NCBI GenBank assembly: GCA_033439255.1
Contig: CM065885.1
Coordinates: forward strand, 2,170,001-2,234,000
Source: Hericium rajendrae
Taxonomy: Eukaryota; Basidiomycota; Agaricomycetes; Russulales; Hericiaceae
Reading direction: 5' to 3'
Length of the DNA stretch: 64,000 nucleotides
The first letter of the stretch is position 1. Each line of letters begins with the position of its first letter. The notes beneath the pieces were generated by a model that was not told where the DNA came from, did no database searches, and saw nothing but the letters and a program-made list of their open reading frames with translations. Shown here one piece after another: positions 1 to 11,935 of this stretch. A program made the position numbers and the translations under genes.

Positions 1-1367
1 GCCACATCTGACGTCGAGGTACGTTCAACTCTTTCTTTACCATAGTGAGTCTAAATGAATTTATCATAGCAGTGCCGAGTATTCCATTCTATGAGGCCAT
101 CATCTATACGAGCTCAGTGGCCCAGAGGCCTGCTTTCTATCACTTCAAATTCAAAGCGATGCAGGATTGGGCCGCAAAAGCTTTGGCTCACAAGTAGCAG
201 TCATTCAAACTCCACACCTTATACTCAAGCTTCTACGAATTCGCGCGATGTCAATGCAGTATTGCGTCCGACCATCAGACAAGGATCACAGCCTGCCGCA
301 CGTCCTGCAGCCTCTTCCCTACCTAATGGAACAGGCGCACCTACCGAGTCGACTCCAAAAAGGCGAAGAAAAGGATTACGACGACGTTGCACAATAACGC
401 TCGATCCTGCGCGACTCAATTTCAGCTGCTTTCTGGACGTCTCTGGCATCAAATATCTCCGCATCTACGATTCCGCTGCTCCCGAATCCCGGAGCTTGCT
501 GGACATGACATACACTTCTAGCAGGGGCGGTGTGCAACTTGTGCACGATCCCTTTCCGCCGGACACACGCGGCTTTCTCTACTTCCATGCGGACGCGCAT
601 AATCCGCTGCAGTCGCAGATCTGCTTTCGGGTTACGCGAGACCACGACGCCGCACGGAGCTTCAGTTGCGGGCAGGACCTCACGTACGGCAGCGGCTACA
701 CCTGGCACATCCCGCTCGTGAATGCCGCGAAGAGTCCCACGTTGTGCGAAATGCTCCTGCGCGATGGACTTATCGACGACGCCCTCCATGCGCAGCTGCA
801 GGCGCATCCGCCATCCGCCACGGGCTCCCATCGCACAATGCGCCTCAAGCGCGCCATGAGCGTGCTCGACCAGCCGTTCATACTCGACTTCGCAAAGTGG
901 ACATTGTATCTTGTCGTGCATGTCGCGGGGCGGGACCTGCGATACGATACAGGCGGGCCGTTGACATACCGCACGGGGAAAGGCAAGTACCTGGTTTATG
1001 AAGGTGAGATCTCGATGTTGCATGTCCCGCGGGCAGTGCTCATGCTCGTTCTCCTGCAGCGGGGTCGGCGCTATGCCGCTTGGAGCGCTCGAACCTCCCG
1101 CAACATGCGGGCCGACGCGTCGTGGTGATGCGCCTGCTGAAGATCGTGCGACCTCCGAAGCTTCATCCCGATCTGCCGCCGACGTGTAATGTGAGCATAC
1201 CGGAGGAAGGCAAGCTCTTCAAGTTTGGTGAACGCGTATGGTACCGTGATGTGGATAAACCTGGGAAGGGCGCAGAGATCTTACGATTGCTCTATGATGT
1301 CCCCAACGATGGTGAGCCGGCGTCCAGCAGGCTGTCGTGGCCTGCCATGCAGTCGGCCGCATCCTAG
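1..1367 (+). CDS. Uncharacterised family gene, copy 1 (5' end outside window)
   Basis: I do not recognise this family. Exons: ..1-18, 70-1003, 1060-1367. The introns 19-69 and 1004-1059 have GT/AG ends and fit in phase; the first exon continues left of the window. The conserved core has a stretch TLDPARLNFSCFLDVSG, then DTRGFLYFH, NPLQSQ, a G-rich DLTYGSGYTW and MLLRDGLIDDALHAQLQ. It is rich in beta-strand-like aromatic and glycine positions, with no signal peptide or membrane segment visible in the part seen. Two more copies lie at 18492-19838 (minus, very close) and 19940-21510 (plus, more diverged). It is convergent with MAK21, about 280 bp from its stop. The reading frame is intact in what is visible, so it may be expressed. 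Function unknown. Confidence 0.6.
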
Positions 1368-2335
1368 ATTTGTGGATCTGGCTTTCATAGTCAGCTAAAT
1401 GTGATATCCTTCCTCGTTCTATGCGACAATTCGCTAATCCGGGTCGGTAACTACCATCACCAGCCCGTGAAAGGCTCCAATGCGTGCCACAGCTTCGCGC
1501 CCCAAGCATAAGAACTTACCTTGGATCGCGTACTATCCCGAGCCGAAATTAGCAAGGCTATCATGGCGAAAAGCAGTCACTAATTTGCCGCATGAGATGC
1601 CTTCTGTCAAAACAGTGACATTAAAGATACGAATGAAGGATAACAACAACTAGATAATGTCTTCCACCCCGTCGTCGATCATCTTCGCATAATCCTCATA
1701 GCTTGCAAACGTTGGGAGGGACCTTAACTTCTTCCTCTTGTCCTTCTCGCCGTCGTCCTTGCCACGCTTCCTCTTTGTTGCTGTCTCGCTTCCGAACCCT
1801 GTCCATTCTTCAGCTTCTGCATTACTGGCGTCCTCTTCGAAGTCGATGAGACCGTCAGGCGCGTCTGCATCTAGATCGATGAGGTCCTCGGCATCGGACG
1901 CTTCGACGAGTGAGAAATCGTCGGCGTCCGCGTCCGCACCATCAGCATCCTTTTCTTCGTCCTCGTCGTCTTCGGGCTCGCCTTTAGCATCCAGTTCCGG
2001 TTCAGAATCGGAATAGCCTCCGTCAAGGCCCGAGGGGATGTCGTCGCTGTCGCTATCATTCATGAGCTCGTCGCCATCATCTCCGCCAGCAAGCTCTGGC
2101 ATCGACGCTTTCATGGCCTGAGAAGTCGTCAGTATTCGAGACAAGATAAAAGGATGGCTCTGAGTTCTTACCTTCCAGATCTCAGCCTCTTCGGCGTCGC
2201 TCTCCTCTTCATCCTCCTCCTTCTCACCTGCTTTCTCCCCTTCCCCATCCTCATCGACATCCGAGTCCATGTCCTCATCATCCTCGCCATGCTTGGTCTT
2301 CCGCTTGCCAACCTTCGCTGCCATAGCCTGTTCTT
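1..2335. repeat. Segmental duplication block, left copy
   Basis: The whole stretch from the window start to about the codons preceding MAK21 intron 9 reappears in inverted orientation at about 17519-19856. It carries family copy 1, the 280-bp spacer and the last two coding exons of MAK21. Exons, introns and spacer all line up, so this is a DNA-level copy, not a retrocopy. Because the complete MAK21 gene is here, this is the likely source. The outer limit is unknown because the block runs off the window. Confidence 0.85.
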
Positions 2336-5300
2336 TCTGATGCTTCTGCGAGAAATACCTATGGAAGAATAGCTAGAACAACCCCCAAATTAGCCGCGCC
2401 TCCTGTAGAAGTCATAAACCGTAAACTCGCCTGATCAACGGGCACGCTGCCTTCGCTCCTCTTCCACCATCCTTCGACATTCACAGGTCCTTCCTGTACC
2501 TCTCCTCGTACCTTCCGGACGCCCTCGCCTTCGACGGCGGCAACGGGCTGCATGGCGCTAGCGCCTTTCGGCTTCACCTTCTTCGGGTTCTTGTATATGA
2601 AGCGGTCGAGGAAGTGTGTGAGCGTGTGCAACGCCAGGTCGGGGGACGTGGTCAGTGGCTGGTGGGTAAGGAGCTGACGCGCGAGGAGTGAGATCGTAGG
2701 ATGATAATGGTTTAAGAGGGGCGTCTGGACAGACGGTAAGCAAGCGGTGACAAACGATGGTACAGTGGCCTACTAGTTCCCAAAGAGGCGACGACGATGC
2801 ATGTGCATACTGGGGATCGCGCTTGCGAGGATCGTAGCTTTGCTCCTCCTCTGCACCTTTTTCTGAAGATGGCACACTCGGGGCATGGTCCACCATTTGC
2901 CGGAGATCTTTAACCGAATTAAACAACTACTCGAAGCGAATGCTTTCAGTAATTTCCTTCTTCAACAGAAGACACAAACGAACCTCGCCAAGTAGCCACA
3001 TCCCTCCAGCAACGAACTCGATGCCGCCAAACCCACCAACGAGGATTTGACATAACCGACGAACGAATGCACGCAGTCTCTCTGCATCGGCATCGTCCTT
3101 CATGCTCTTGAATAATAGGTTCAGGTACAGCGCCTGCTTGGAAGAGCCGTACAACCGCGGGTCTAGCAGCGTCTCATAGAGCGTGCGGTAGTAGCGCGGC
3201 ACTGCGGGCGAAGAGGCAGGAAGAGCTGACACGATATGATGGATGAGCGTGAGCGCTTGGAGGGCGATGTTGAATGTCGAAGTATGCGTAATAAGGAAAA
3301 GAGTGTCCACATGACAATCAAACCTGGATCGCGTTGATAGTATGAGTACTGCGAACAATAGATGAGAAGATAAGACAAGAAACGCACTCAACGTCACCAC
3401 CACCGAGCCGCGCAAAGGGCAGCGCGCGATTTACACCCGTCAGGATGGCGCTCACAAGCCTGGAGTGCTCGTCCTGCACCTCTGCGAACCCAGCCGCGCC
3501 GCGAATTTCCTTCACTTTCCGGGCTGTCTTCTTAACGTAGTCCCTCTTCCCTTTATCCTTACCCTTGCCTCTGCCCTTTTTCTCTACCTCATCTTCTTCG
3601 ACTACCTCTTGTACAGGAGCTACCTCGTCGGGACGCTCGCCCACAACCTCGCGGAACAGCGCAAAGTAGACGTCGAGCAGCGAGCGCGCCGCAGCGCGGT
3701 CTACCTCCTCCGTCCCGAGCACGATCTGGTTAAACGTGATGGAAGCGTAGTAGCGCGCGTGAGCATGCGTTGCGGAAACCTTCGGCTTCTCCTTCGAGGC
3801 GGCCTTGGACGACGCATCATCAGTGAACTTGATGTGAATTTTGGGCTTGGCTTCTGAGCTGCTTGACGGCGTAGAGAGGTTGCCAGCGCTGGCGGTGGGA
3901 CGGAGAACAAGCGCGGTCATTTCGCGGATGACGATTTGCTTCATACGTGGATGCGCCTGCAGGAGCTGCAGAAGATGGTACGACGCACGGGAGCAAATCG
4001 CTTTTTCGGTATCGCCCTACAGTTCCGGTCAGATGCATGCACAATAAATAGAAGAACAGAACACACAAGCTTGTTGACGAGAAGCCGGAGCAGATTATGC
4101 TCTTGCTCAGGTTTGTCGCGCAAGAGGGTTGCAATGAGCGAGATTGCTTGAGTTCGAACGTACGGCAGCGGATCAAGTGAAAGAGCCTGAAGACGACAGC
4201 AATGATTGGCGGGTACGATGAGAAGGAAGCGACTGACGCACCTCGAGGACTTGGAGGACTGAGAAAAAGTACTTCTTAAGCCAATCTTCGAAGAACCACA
4301 GCACCAAATGTTGATCGGTTGCGGAAGGATGCAACAACGACTGGTCACGGAAGTACCTTTTCCATATCATCAGTATCCATTGCTTACAATAGAGCAAATA
4401 ACTGACTTGAGTTTCCGATCCGGGGCGCCGCCGCCCTCCCACCAATCGACAATTGCTCGCGCGGCTTTCAGCCTCTCATCTCTTCCCCCAGCTCTAGCAC
4501 CAGCAGCACCCGCCTTCTCTCCATCCTTTGTCTTGCCAGACCCGCCCTTCCCTCTCTCCGCCATGCCTTTTAACGCTTCCAGCGCGCGTGTATTATGCAG
4601 AGGGCTGCTCTGCGCCATCAGGGTGAGCGCGCTCAGCCTGTCGGAAAGCGTGCCGGATGCGAGGACAGTCTTGAGGAAAGCAGCATCGGAGGCGGAGGTC
4701 GTGGTCGTCGAAGAGAGGGAAGACGTAGGGTTGAGAGAACTGAGAAGCGTCGACGCTCGGGTCGTAAGAGTTGCGATCTGAGCCGACGTAGGAGTTGACA
4801 GGGCCGTGACGGGAGCAGGAAGGGTGGGGAGAAGGGTATACCAGTGCGGAGAAGGCGGAAGGAGGGATCTAGTGCTGGTGCTACCTTCGGCCGGTAGAGG
4901 CGCAGTGAGGAGCGTAGAAGTCGAGATCGGAGGGGCAGGTTCGGACTTTTTGGCGTCCTTCGACTTTTCAGCATTATGAGACTTTTTGTTGTGCTTCGAG
5001 GAAGGACCTGGCTCTGCAGGTTCGGAGGGAGCTTGCTTTGACTTCACCTTGGATTTTGTTTTAGATCCTACACCTGGAGCGGCGTCGGCGCTTTCCTTGG
5101 CTTCTCCCTTCTTGCCCTTCTTCCGTGAAGAGGTGATTTCGTCATTCGTGCTAGGTGCTTTAGGTACCGCGTCCGGACGGGTTCGCGATTTGGAAGCCGA
5201 GTTGGTGCTTTCCTTAGCTTTCACTTTCTTCTCCTTTCTGCCTGAAGAGACAGGCTCATCCGTCGCGACAGGATCTGGCGCAGACGTGAAGTTTAACTCC

Positions 5301-5600
5301 TTGAGAAACTTCGATACGTCCTTCGACAGGTTTTTCTGCAGTCGTCTCAAGATGTCAATTCAACAATAGATATTTCGTGACACGTACATCTGCCTTGATA
5401 TGCTCGTCGACAACCCCATCGTCAACGTCTTTCAACAGTTCGAGATCCTGCTCGTCGCCACCAAGCGCGAGGATCTGTTTTTTGAGGATGTCCGAGTCCT
5501 TGCCATCCTTCTTCGACTTTTGCTTGGATTTCTTCGCATCTGAGGATTCTGGGGCCACGTTCTTGAGCGATTCTCCCTTCTCCTTGCGCAGACGACCCAT
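1650..5600 (-). CDS. MAK21: MAK21/NOC1 ribosome biogenesis factor (CBF/Noc family)
   Basis: Predicted 1153 aa in ten exons: 5600-5388, 5335-4407, 4356-4242, 4186-4067, 4016-3388, 3323-2984, 2926-2774, 2724-2431, 2372-2172, 2117-1650. Noc1/Mak21 works with Noc2 on early nucleolar 60S pre-ribosomes. Seen here: a Lys-rich N-terminal region, the helical-repeat core with LSLDPLPYVRTQA and DKPEQEHNLLRLLVNKL, the CBF domain with HTSTFNIALQALTLIH and YDPRKRDPQYAHA, and an acidic Asp/Glu-rich tail ending in a basic patch, all typical of the family (yeast protein about 1025 aa). The start at MGRLRKEKGE fits better than an upstream in-frame Met at 5663. Intron 8 uses a GC donor (CAG|GCGAGT at 2430). The gene is divergent from the phosphatase at 5754 across about 150 bp. 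Confidence 0.93.
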
Positions 5601-5753
5601 AGTGAAGACAATGAAGGCAGGAGCAGAGTGCTTGACCGCAAGAAATGAAGCGCGCGTTCTCAATTATTTTGGTCACGTGCCGTCTGCTACTTCCCTTGCC
5701 CGCCGATTTGCCTAGGCAGTCCGGGGTTGCTGCACCTTTCTTTCCTGACGACC
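5601..5753. promoter_or_regulatory. Shared divergent promoter MAK21 / SAC phosphatase
   Basis: Only 153 bp separate the start codons of two divergently transcribed genes, so their promoters must overlap. No clear TATA box was seen. Inference from layout only. Confidence 0.5.
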
Positions 5754-8700
5754 ATGAAACGTCTCTTTTCAAAAAATACTCCTAAACCACCATCGCAGAA
5801 TAAGATCACGCCCCCGTCTGCGGCAAGCACATCAGTGCACTCAATTGGCCTGCAGCCCAGAGACACCATTCCAGCCGTTCCTCACCCTCGACCCTATGAT
5901 CACATCGCTATCCTGCCGACAAAGGATGGCCTTTTGCTAAAACCTCATTATGCAGACGACACATCTACCGAGGCGCATGTGCGCATTTCGTGGACCAAGG
6001 AAGCCAAGATCGAAGAGGTGACCGGAGACGGAGTTAACGCGGATACCCCATGGGCAGATGCTGTGATCGTGTATGGACTTGTCGGAGTCTTAGAACTATA
6101 TACGGGTAATTGGCCCTTCCTTCGAACTGCTAGCGGTGTGTGCTGAAGGTTGTTACTAGCGTCTTATCTGCTGGTGGTCACAAGGATCTCTGAAGTAGGA
6201 CATCGTAAGCTTGCTGCGCCTCCGCTTTATTATCTGTTCATGTCTCATCCTCATTATAGTGTTCGAAAAAAGTCATGCCATCTACAGTGTTCAGGGTGTG
6301 ACTTCTATTCCTTTGGTTGAAGACCGCGCGAGTGCCGTCATTCGCTCCTTGGCCACTAGGAATGCAGCCGAAGCTCGCGTGTCCTTGCTTGCACCTGTAC
6401 GGTCAGACATCGATCCGCGGCAAGACAGCCAGTCTATCGACGAGGAAGTCAAGGCTTCCGACAGTAAACAGACACCCAAAGTCAAATTCGTTGACGTGGA
6501 ATCAACGAATGCGTCATCTGCCTCTCTTGCTCAGAGTCTTAGTATCCAGGACAGACCATCTTCTCCTGCTTCTTCCTTGGCATCCACCCAACCGTCGGAC
6601 CAATCTGCCGAGGCGTCACCAGTCATAAAGACTCTTGCTGAGCGACTGTCTTTTTGGCAGATGCTGTCAAAAAGAGCGCCTGTAGCCCCTCCAGCCACTG
6701 AAGACAGCCAGACGACAGTGCTCAATGAACAAGACTTGTTGGACTCCACTCCGGCTGATGGCCAAGAACCTCCTGAGGAGGTTCTGACAGAAATCCTATC
6801 CCATGCTGCTCCTCCGCCTGCTACAGTGGAAGAACGACACAAGCAGATTGAAGCAAAGGTCCTCCGAGAGTGTATCAAGGAGTTTGCCAAGAACGAGATG
6901 TACTTTGCGTATAACTTCGGTCAGGTGCCTCGATGAATGAGATTATACGTGCTAACGATCGTCACATTGGTAGATATGACGCGTTCACTACAGCATAAGC
7001 AGGATCAGATTGCTCAGGCTCGCAAGCGCGATTCCTTACTCGCCGACCTGCAGGCGCTAGATGAGTCGAAACGACCTCGCCCTCAGGAGCAAATTGATGT
7101 GTTGGCCGAGCCTTCTCCGACTCTTCCCCTATGGCGCCGTGTAGACCGTCAATTTTGGTGGAACGAATGGCTTTCCAAGCCCTTCATAGATGCTGGTGTA
7201 GGCTCTTCTCCTGTCCCGTCTTGTCTGCTCTGTATTCTCAACGCTCGCCGCAGCTTCATTCATATGTCCTACCCATCATCCAAGGCTATTTTCAATTCAC
7301 CAAAATCCCATTGTCCCAAGAATCCGGTTCACATGGATCGGAAGATACCACAATGACTGATTACATTATCATGTCCCGAAGATCTAGAGATCGCGCTGGA
7401 CTACGATATCAGCGTCGAGGCATAGACGACGATGCACATGTCGCCAATTTCGTAGAGACGGAAGTCATCTGGCGGGTAGAGGTTTGTGCCTGATCCGCGA
7501 CGCGCCATGTAACCACTGACATGAATACCTCATAAGAGAGAACATGTGTCCAATGTTTTCAGCTATGTCCAGATTCGTGGCTCAAGTACATTTCTCCTTC
7601 ATCGTTATTGGCAACTCTACTCATTTGTCGCTATAGTTCCGCTCTTCTGGACGCAGTCGGGCTATAGTCTCAAGCCTCCTCCGACTCTGTCCCCAGAACG
7701 CACACATGAGCAGAATGCGAATGCCATGAAACGTCATTTCAAGAATACGTTGCCTGCGTATGGTCCCCATGTTCGCAACTCCTGACTTTACATGTTCGGA
7801 CCCCAGATGAACTCATGTGCCTTACAGACTATCGTTAACCTTGCTGAACAGCATGGCAAAGAAGCGGTCGTAACGAACGCCTACCACGATTACATCCAAG
7901 AAATGGCGTTACCGGACGTGCAGTACGCATTATTTAAAGCGAATTACTTCCTTTCTAACGGTAATACAGGTATTGCGAATATGACTTCCATGCCGAGACG
8001 AAGGGCATGAAGTTCGTAGGCAGTCCGCTACTTCATCGTAAAAATCTCATTAGTCTCGTCAGGTACGAGAACATATCAAAGCTCTTGGACCAGCTAGAGC
8101 GGACCTTTGATTCGCAAGGGTAAGGGTACAAGCCATCTCTTTTGGCACATCCTGACGAATCTCGCAGGTTCTTTTGGGTCGCGGATCAGGTAGTGCTATC
8201 ACGACAGAAGGGCATTTTCCGCGTCAATTGTATCGACTGCTTAGACCGGACGAACGTCGTTCAGGTGAGATTTCAGCGTGAACCCACGGATACTTCATGA
8301 TGTTCAATGCCTCTATAGTCTGCGTTTGCTCGACATGTTTTGACCCGTCAACTGTTAGCCGTAGCCCTGTTGCATCCGGAGAAGCACGACGATCTCGACT
8401 TGATATTCAATGACGGTAGGCGCTGTTGACGGACACTTGGTGTTTTATATCCTGACCATCTTATCTAGTATGGGCAAACAACGGAGACGCTATCAGCAGG
8501 GCCTAGTACGTGACTTGCCCATTTTGAGATGCGGAGAATACTTAATCTACCATTAAGCGCTGGCACCTCTGCGCTCAAGGTGATCGTTATTATTCTACGA
8601 ATCTTGACCCGTATTGATGATGTTCTTAGGGGGACTTTACTAGGTAAGACCATGAAGTGGAGTTACTCTGGTATAGACGCTAATGATCTGCATACAGAAC

Positions 8701-10038
8701 CGGTAAACGGGACCTAGGAGGGCTGCTGAACGACGGAATGAATTCGTTAGCACGGTGGGACTATTGTCATGAACTTCACTCTCAAAGATCCATCTCACAA
8801 TGCCGCATGACATAGAATGTACACATCGACCTTCAGCGACTGGTTCTCGCAAGCCGTGATCGACTATATGCTCGGCTACCGGACGATTGCTGTCTTCTCG
8901 GAATTTCTGACCAAACTGCAGTCGACCGATCCTCGCGAACTCATTCGGTTGTCAAATATACGGGCAGAGGCCATCGCTACTTCTGTGTCGCGCGTGCTCG
9001 AGGATGGCGAGAGACTCTTGTCTGGGTGGACCGTTTTTGCACCTACAGAACTGAATGTGAAGATCGGCCAGAAATTCGAAGAGAAGGTATTACTACTGGT
9101 GAGTTACCACGTTCTCATCTTTCGATGTCATTTCCTTATGAATTTCTTTCTGTCAGTCGTATAAGGCACTCTATATCATAGTACGTCAAATTCAGTCTGA
9201 CTGTCTACACCATGCTCACTGCATCCTCAGAGTTATGATTATACCCTGGAGAAAGTGAGTATGTATACCCGAGTTCCGTTAGAAGATATCACTAGCATCT
9301 CAAAAGGTACAGACTATCCAGAGTTGCCATAGCTATCACTTCTCACGCCCTTGCGTCCAGGTGCATACATTCTTTCTCCCTTAGAAGAAGCCTCCTGCGA
9401 CCCAGTCGAAAACGCTGGTTTCATCGTGCGCTGGCGCAACTCACACCAGGTCACGCGCATCACAAGCTACTGCGTGCGCAACAGCCTCGACATCGAAGAC
9501 TTCGATGCCGAAACCCAGCCCTCCACTCCCACTCCCAACTCCGCCAACCTGCCCTCCGAACCCACACCCGCTCCAGCGACCTCCCGTCGACCTGCTCTCG
9601 TCGCGGCATCCTCGACGAAGCGCCAGTCCTACGCTCCGGGCCTTGCTCGCGTTTTCTCGCGCGCTGCGCCGCTGCCGGCCACCAGCGACATTTCCTTCGC
9701 CGCGTTCAAGGCGCTGCCGGTCGACCCTGCGCGCTCGCGCCGCGGGAACGGGAGTGCATTCAGCGAGCCCGCGGATGATCTGACGGGCGCGGAGACGTGC
9801 CGCGACGTCGTGGCGATGATGGTAGATGCGATCCGGCGCGCGTGCGAGGACGCCGGCGGCGCGAAGAGCGACGACTTTGTGAAGGAGGAAGATATTGTTA
9901 GGTGCGTTTCTATCTACTTTTTGGGCATTGCTGAGCGTTAATGGGGTTGCATGCAGTCGGGCGGAGGCGCAGAGGATGACGAGCGTGTATGCGAAGATGG
10001 AGTATGGGCTGAAGCGCTTGCTATGGCTGGGCGGTTAA
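5754..10038 (+). CDS. SAC-domain phosphoinositide phosphatase, Sac2/INPP5F-like
   Basis: Predicted 1071 aa from 21 exons: 5754-6105, 6160-6204, 6260-6919, 6974-7197, 7254-7481, 7537-7585, 7637-7770, 7828-7922, 7970-8011, 8063-8119, 8168-8264, 8319-8415, 8469-8505, 8558-8579, 8630-8643, 8698-8754, 8816-9098, 9157-9180, 9231-9306, 9361-9901, 9957-10038. The SAC domain is complete: VYGLVGVLELYT, EFAKNEMYFAYNF, RGSIPLFWTQ and the catalytic Cx5R loop NCIDCLDRTN. Downstream come AYILSPLEEA and NAGFIVRW, matching the hSac2 homology region, so I place it with Sac2 (PI4P phosphatase of endosomes), not Sac1 or synaptojanins; no C-terminal membrane anchor is seen. A Ser-rich insert lies around residues 150-320. 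One exon is only 14 nt. An alternative Met lies at 5727. Confidence 0.92.
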
Positions 10039-11935
10039 CGGACGCCGCTGTAGATGTTCTCGGTATGTGTACATGGACTATGGACTCTTAATCGGCCCGC
10101 CATTTTTTTCTGGAATTATTTCTGTCGAGTGTCCAAGGTACACACCTCGCCTACGGATCAGACATCCGCCCAGGCCGCGGCGAATGCCCTCGATTCTGAA
10201 AATGTCCGTGTTCCTTCTATACTGACTTCCCTACAGCCCAGACCTATGCAAGGTCGTGCCTTGTGAAGCTTGGTCGAAGAAGGCAGGGACAGAACGTGGC
10301 CGGATTCAATTGAAGTGGTGATTCCGCTGTCTTTCACGGTGCGAGTGACCCGATTGCATGCGTCTCTTCTTCGAGACGATCCCCTTCGTCGTATCGCTCA
10401 TCTAGAGCACTCGATTGCTACCCGCAGTGCCAGTGCAGCTTCGAAACGAAACATGAGGATCAAATATCAAGCTTTCACCAGATCGCCGGTCCGACAGACA
10501 CCCAGTCATCGTATCTTCCCCTCGGAGATAAAGATACGGTTTAAATCGGCTTGTAAATCGGCAATGCAAGAACTTGCGCTCTCATTCTGGACTTCTATCA
10601 ACCTTTTTTCAGCATGCCCTGTGTACCTCAGTCACACGTATCATCCAGACAGACGTGCTTCTGCGTTTTTGAGGTGCTGCGTTCGTCCCGTTCGACCGAG
10701 GGAGGGTGCGCATCGCGGGCTCGTTGCAGCTCCTGCCTAGTTCTTGGAAACATCTCGGGCATGCAGGTGTATCGTGGAAGTCCTTCTGCTGTGGAGAGCA
10801 CCGGAGAAAGGGAGCTCATGATTGGTGCGTGGTTTTCTGGCGACGTATACTGCTCCAGGGCCTAGGCCTAGGTTGAAAGGATGGTGAGAGTGGTACTTTC
10901 ACTTTCAGAATGGACTCTCGGACACGCATAGCTTTGGCTCCTACAACAAGTCGTTATCGCGTTGCCAGTGACGCAAATGAAGAACTGGCAATCTCCAAGC
11001 CTATGCGGTATGTCAAGACCCCCGATTGCCCAAATGACGATTTCAATTGCAGGAACAGCAATCACGTTGACTTCTCCACCTTCATATTCGAGCTCCTCTG
11101 GCGTCATTCCATCGATGGAGTTGCGTGTGTACTGCGCTATGACTGGTACGTTCCACACATAATCGGACACGCCCAGTACGCCGGAGCGCTGGAGTTTAGA
11201 CTTTGTCCATGGCAAGGTCTGCTGATGATCTAGCACGCCCATAATGAGTGATGCGAGCGAAGTCTGGGAAGGCCTGGGAATCCCCAGACAGCGTACGCCT
11301 AGGGCCTTACGACACGGGCCCCGGCACGCTCAAGGTATTGTCAATTTTTTGGTCGGTCTGAAATACTACGACTCACTTCGACCCGCAAAACCAACGGAGC
11401 CTCGAGGGGGATGCGGAAGCTGTGCGGCAGTGGAAGGCGGTGCGTCCGGTGGCTGTACACCGTCGGACTCTTTCATCTCGCGCTTTGAATCTGCCTGCAG
11501 GGCACGAACGAGGCCTGTGGAAAGCGTCACAACAGGTGCATGTACGGACGTGGAGCCGTATCCCGCAGGCTCTGTGTTGTACGTGCCGTGGTCGGCATCA
11601 GTTGCGGTGCACAGTCGTTATCTGCATGGGGAGAGTTCAATTGATCTGGAAATGACAATAACATTGCGGTCAGAGGACAATGCGAGCTGATGCAGAGGAT
11701 CAAAACGCTGTTGTGAACGGTTATAAAGCTTGATTCCAGCGAGCCTGCGTTCAAATCTACCATTTTTCTGAGCTGTTGCTGCCGTTTGCCGAGCTGTGGG
11801 GAAGCTTTAGACTTTGAGGAAGGCTAGAAACGCTTGCCGATAAGGCTGGTGACTACGATTACATAATACGCTTAGCAGAGCCGCGCTTAGGATTGGCTTA
11901 TAAGCCTGGGCGCGCCGACGGCGAAGTGCATACGA
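10039..11935. other. 1.9-kb stretch without a recognisable gene
   Basis: Several open frames of 70-156 codons exist on both strands (for example 10270-10740 plus, 11244-11690 plus, 10868-11242 minus), but none has recognisable motifs, a coherent exon chain or a paralogue in the window. It may hold a decayed or lineage-specific gene; nothing can be supported. Confidence 0.5.

Noticed and set aside
10270-10740. 156-codon frame, faintly arrestin-like wording
   Set aside because: No second motif or exon chain; the resemblance is too weak to name.
11690-11775. Possible tRNA 3' half (GTTCAAATC followed by a T run)
   Set aside because: No matching acceptor stem, anticodon arm or A box upstream.
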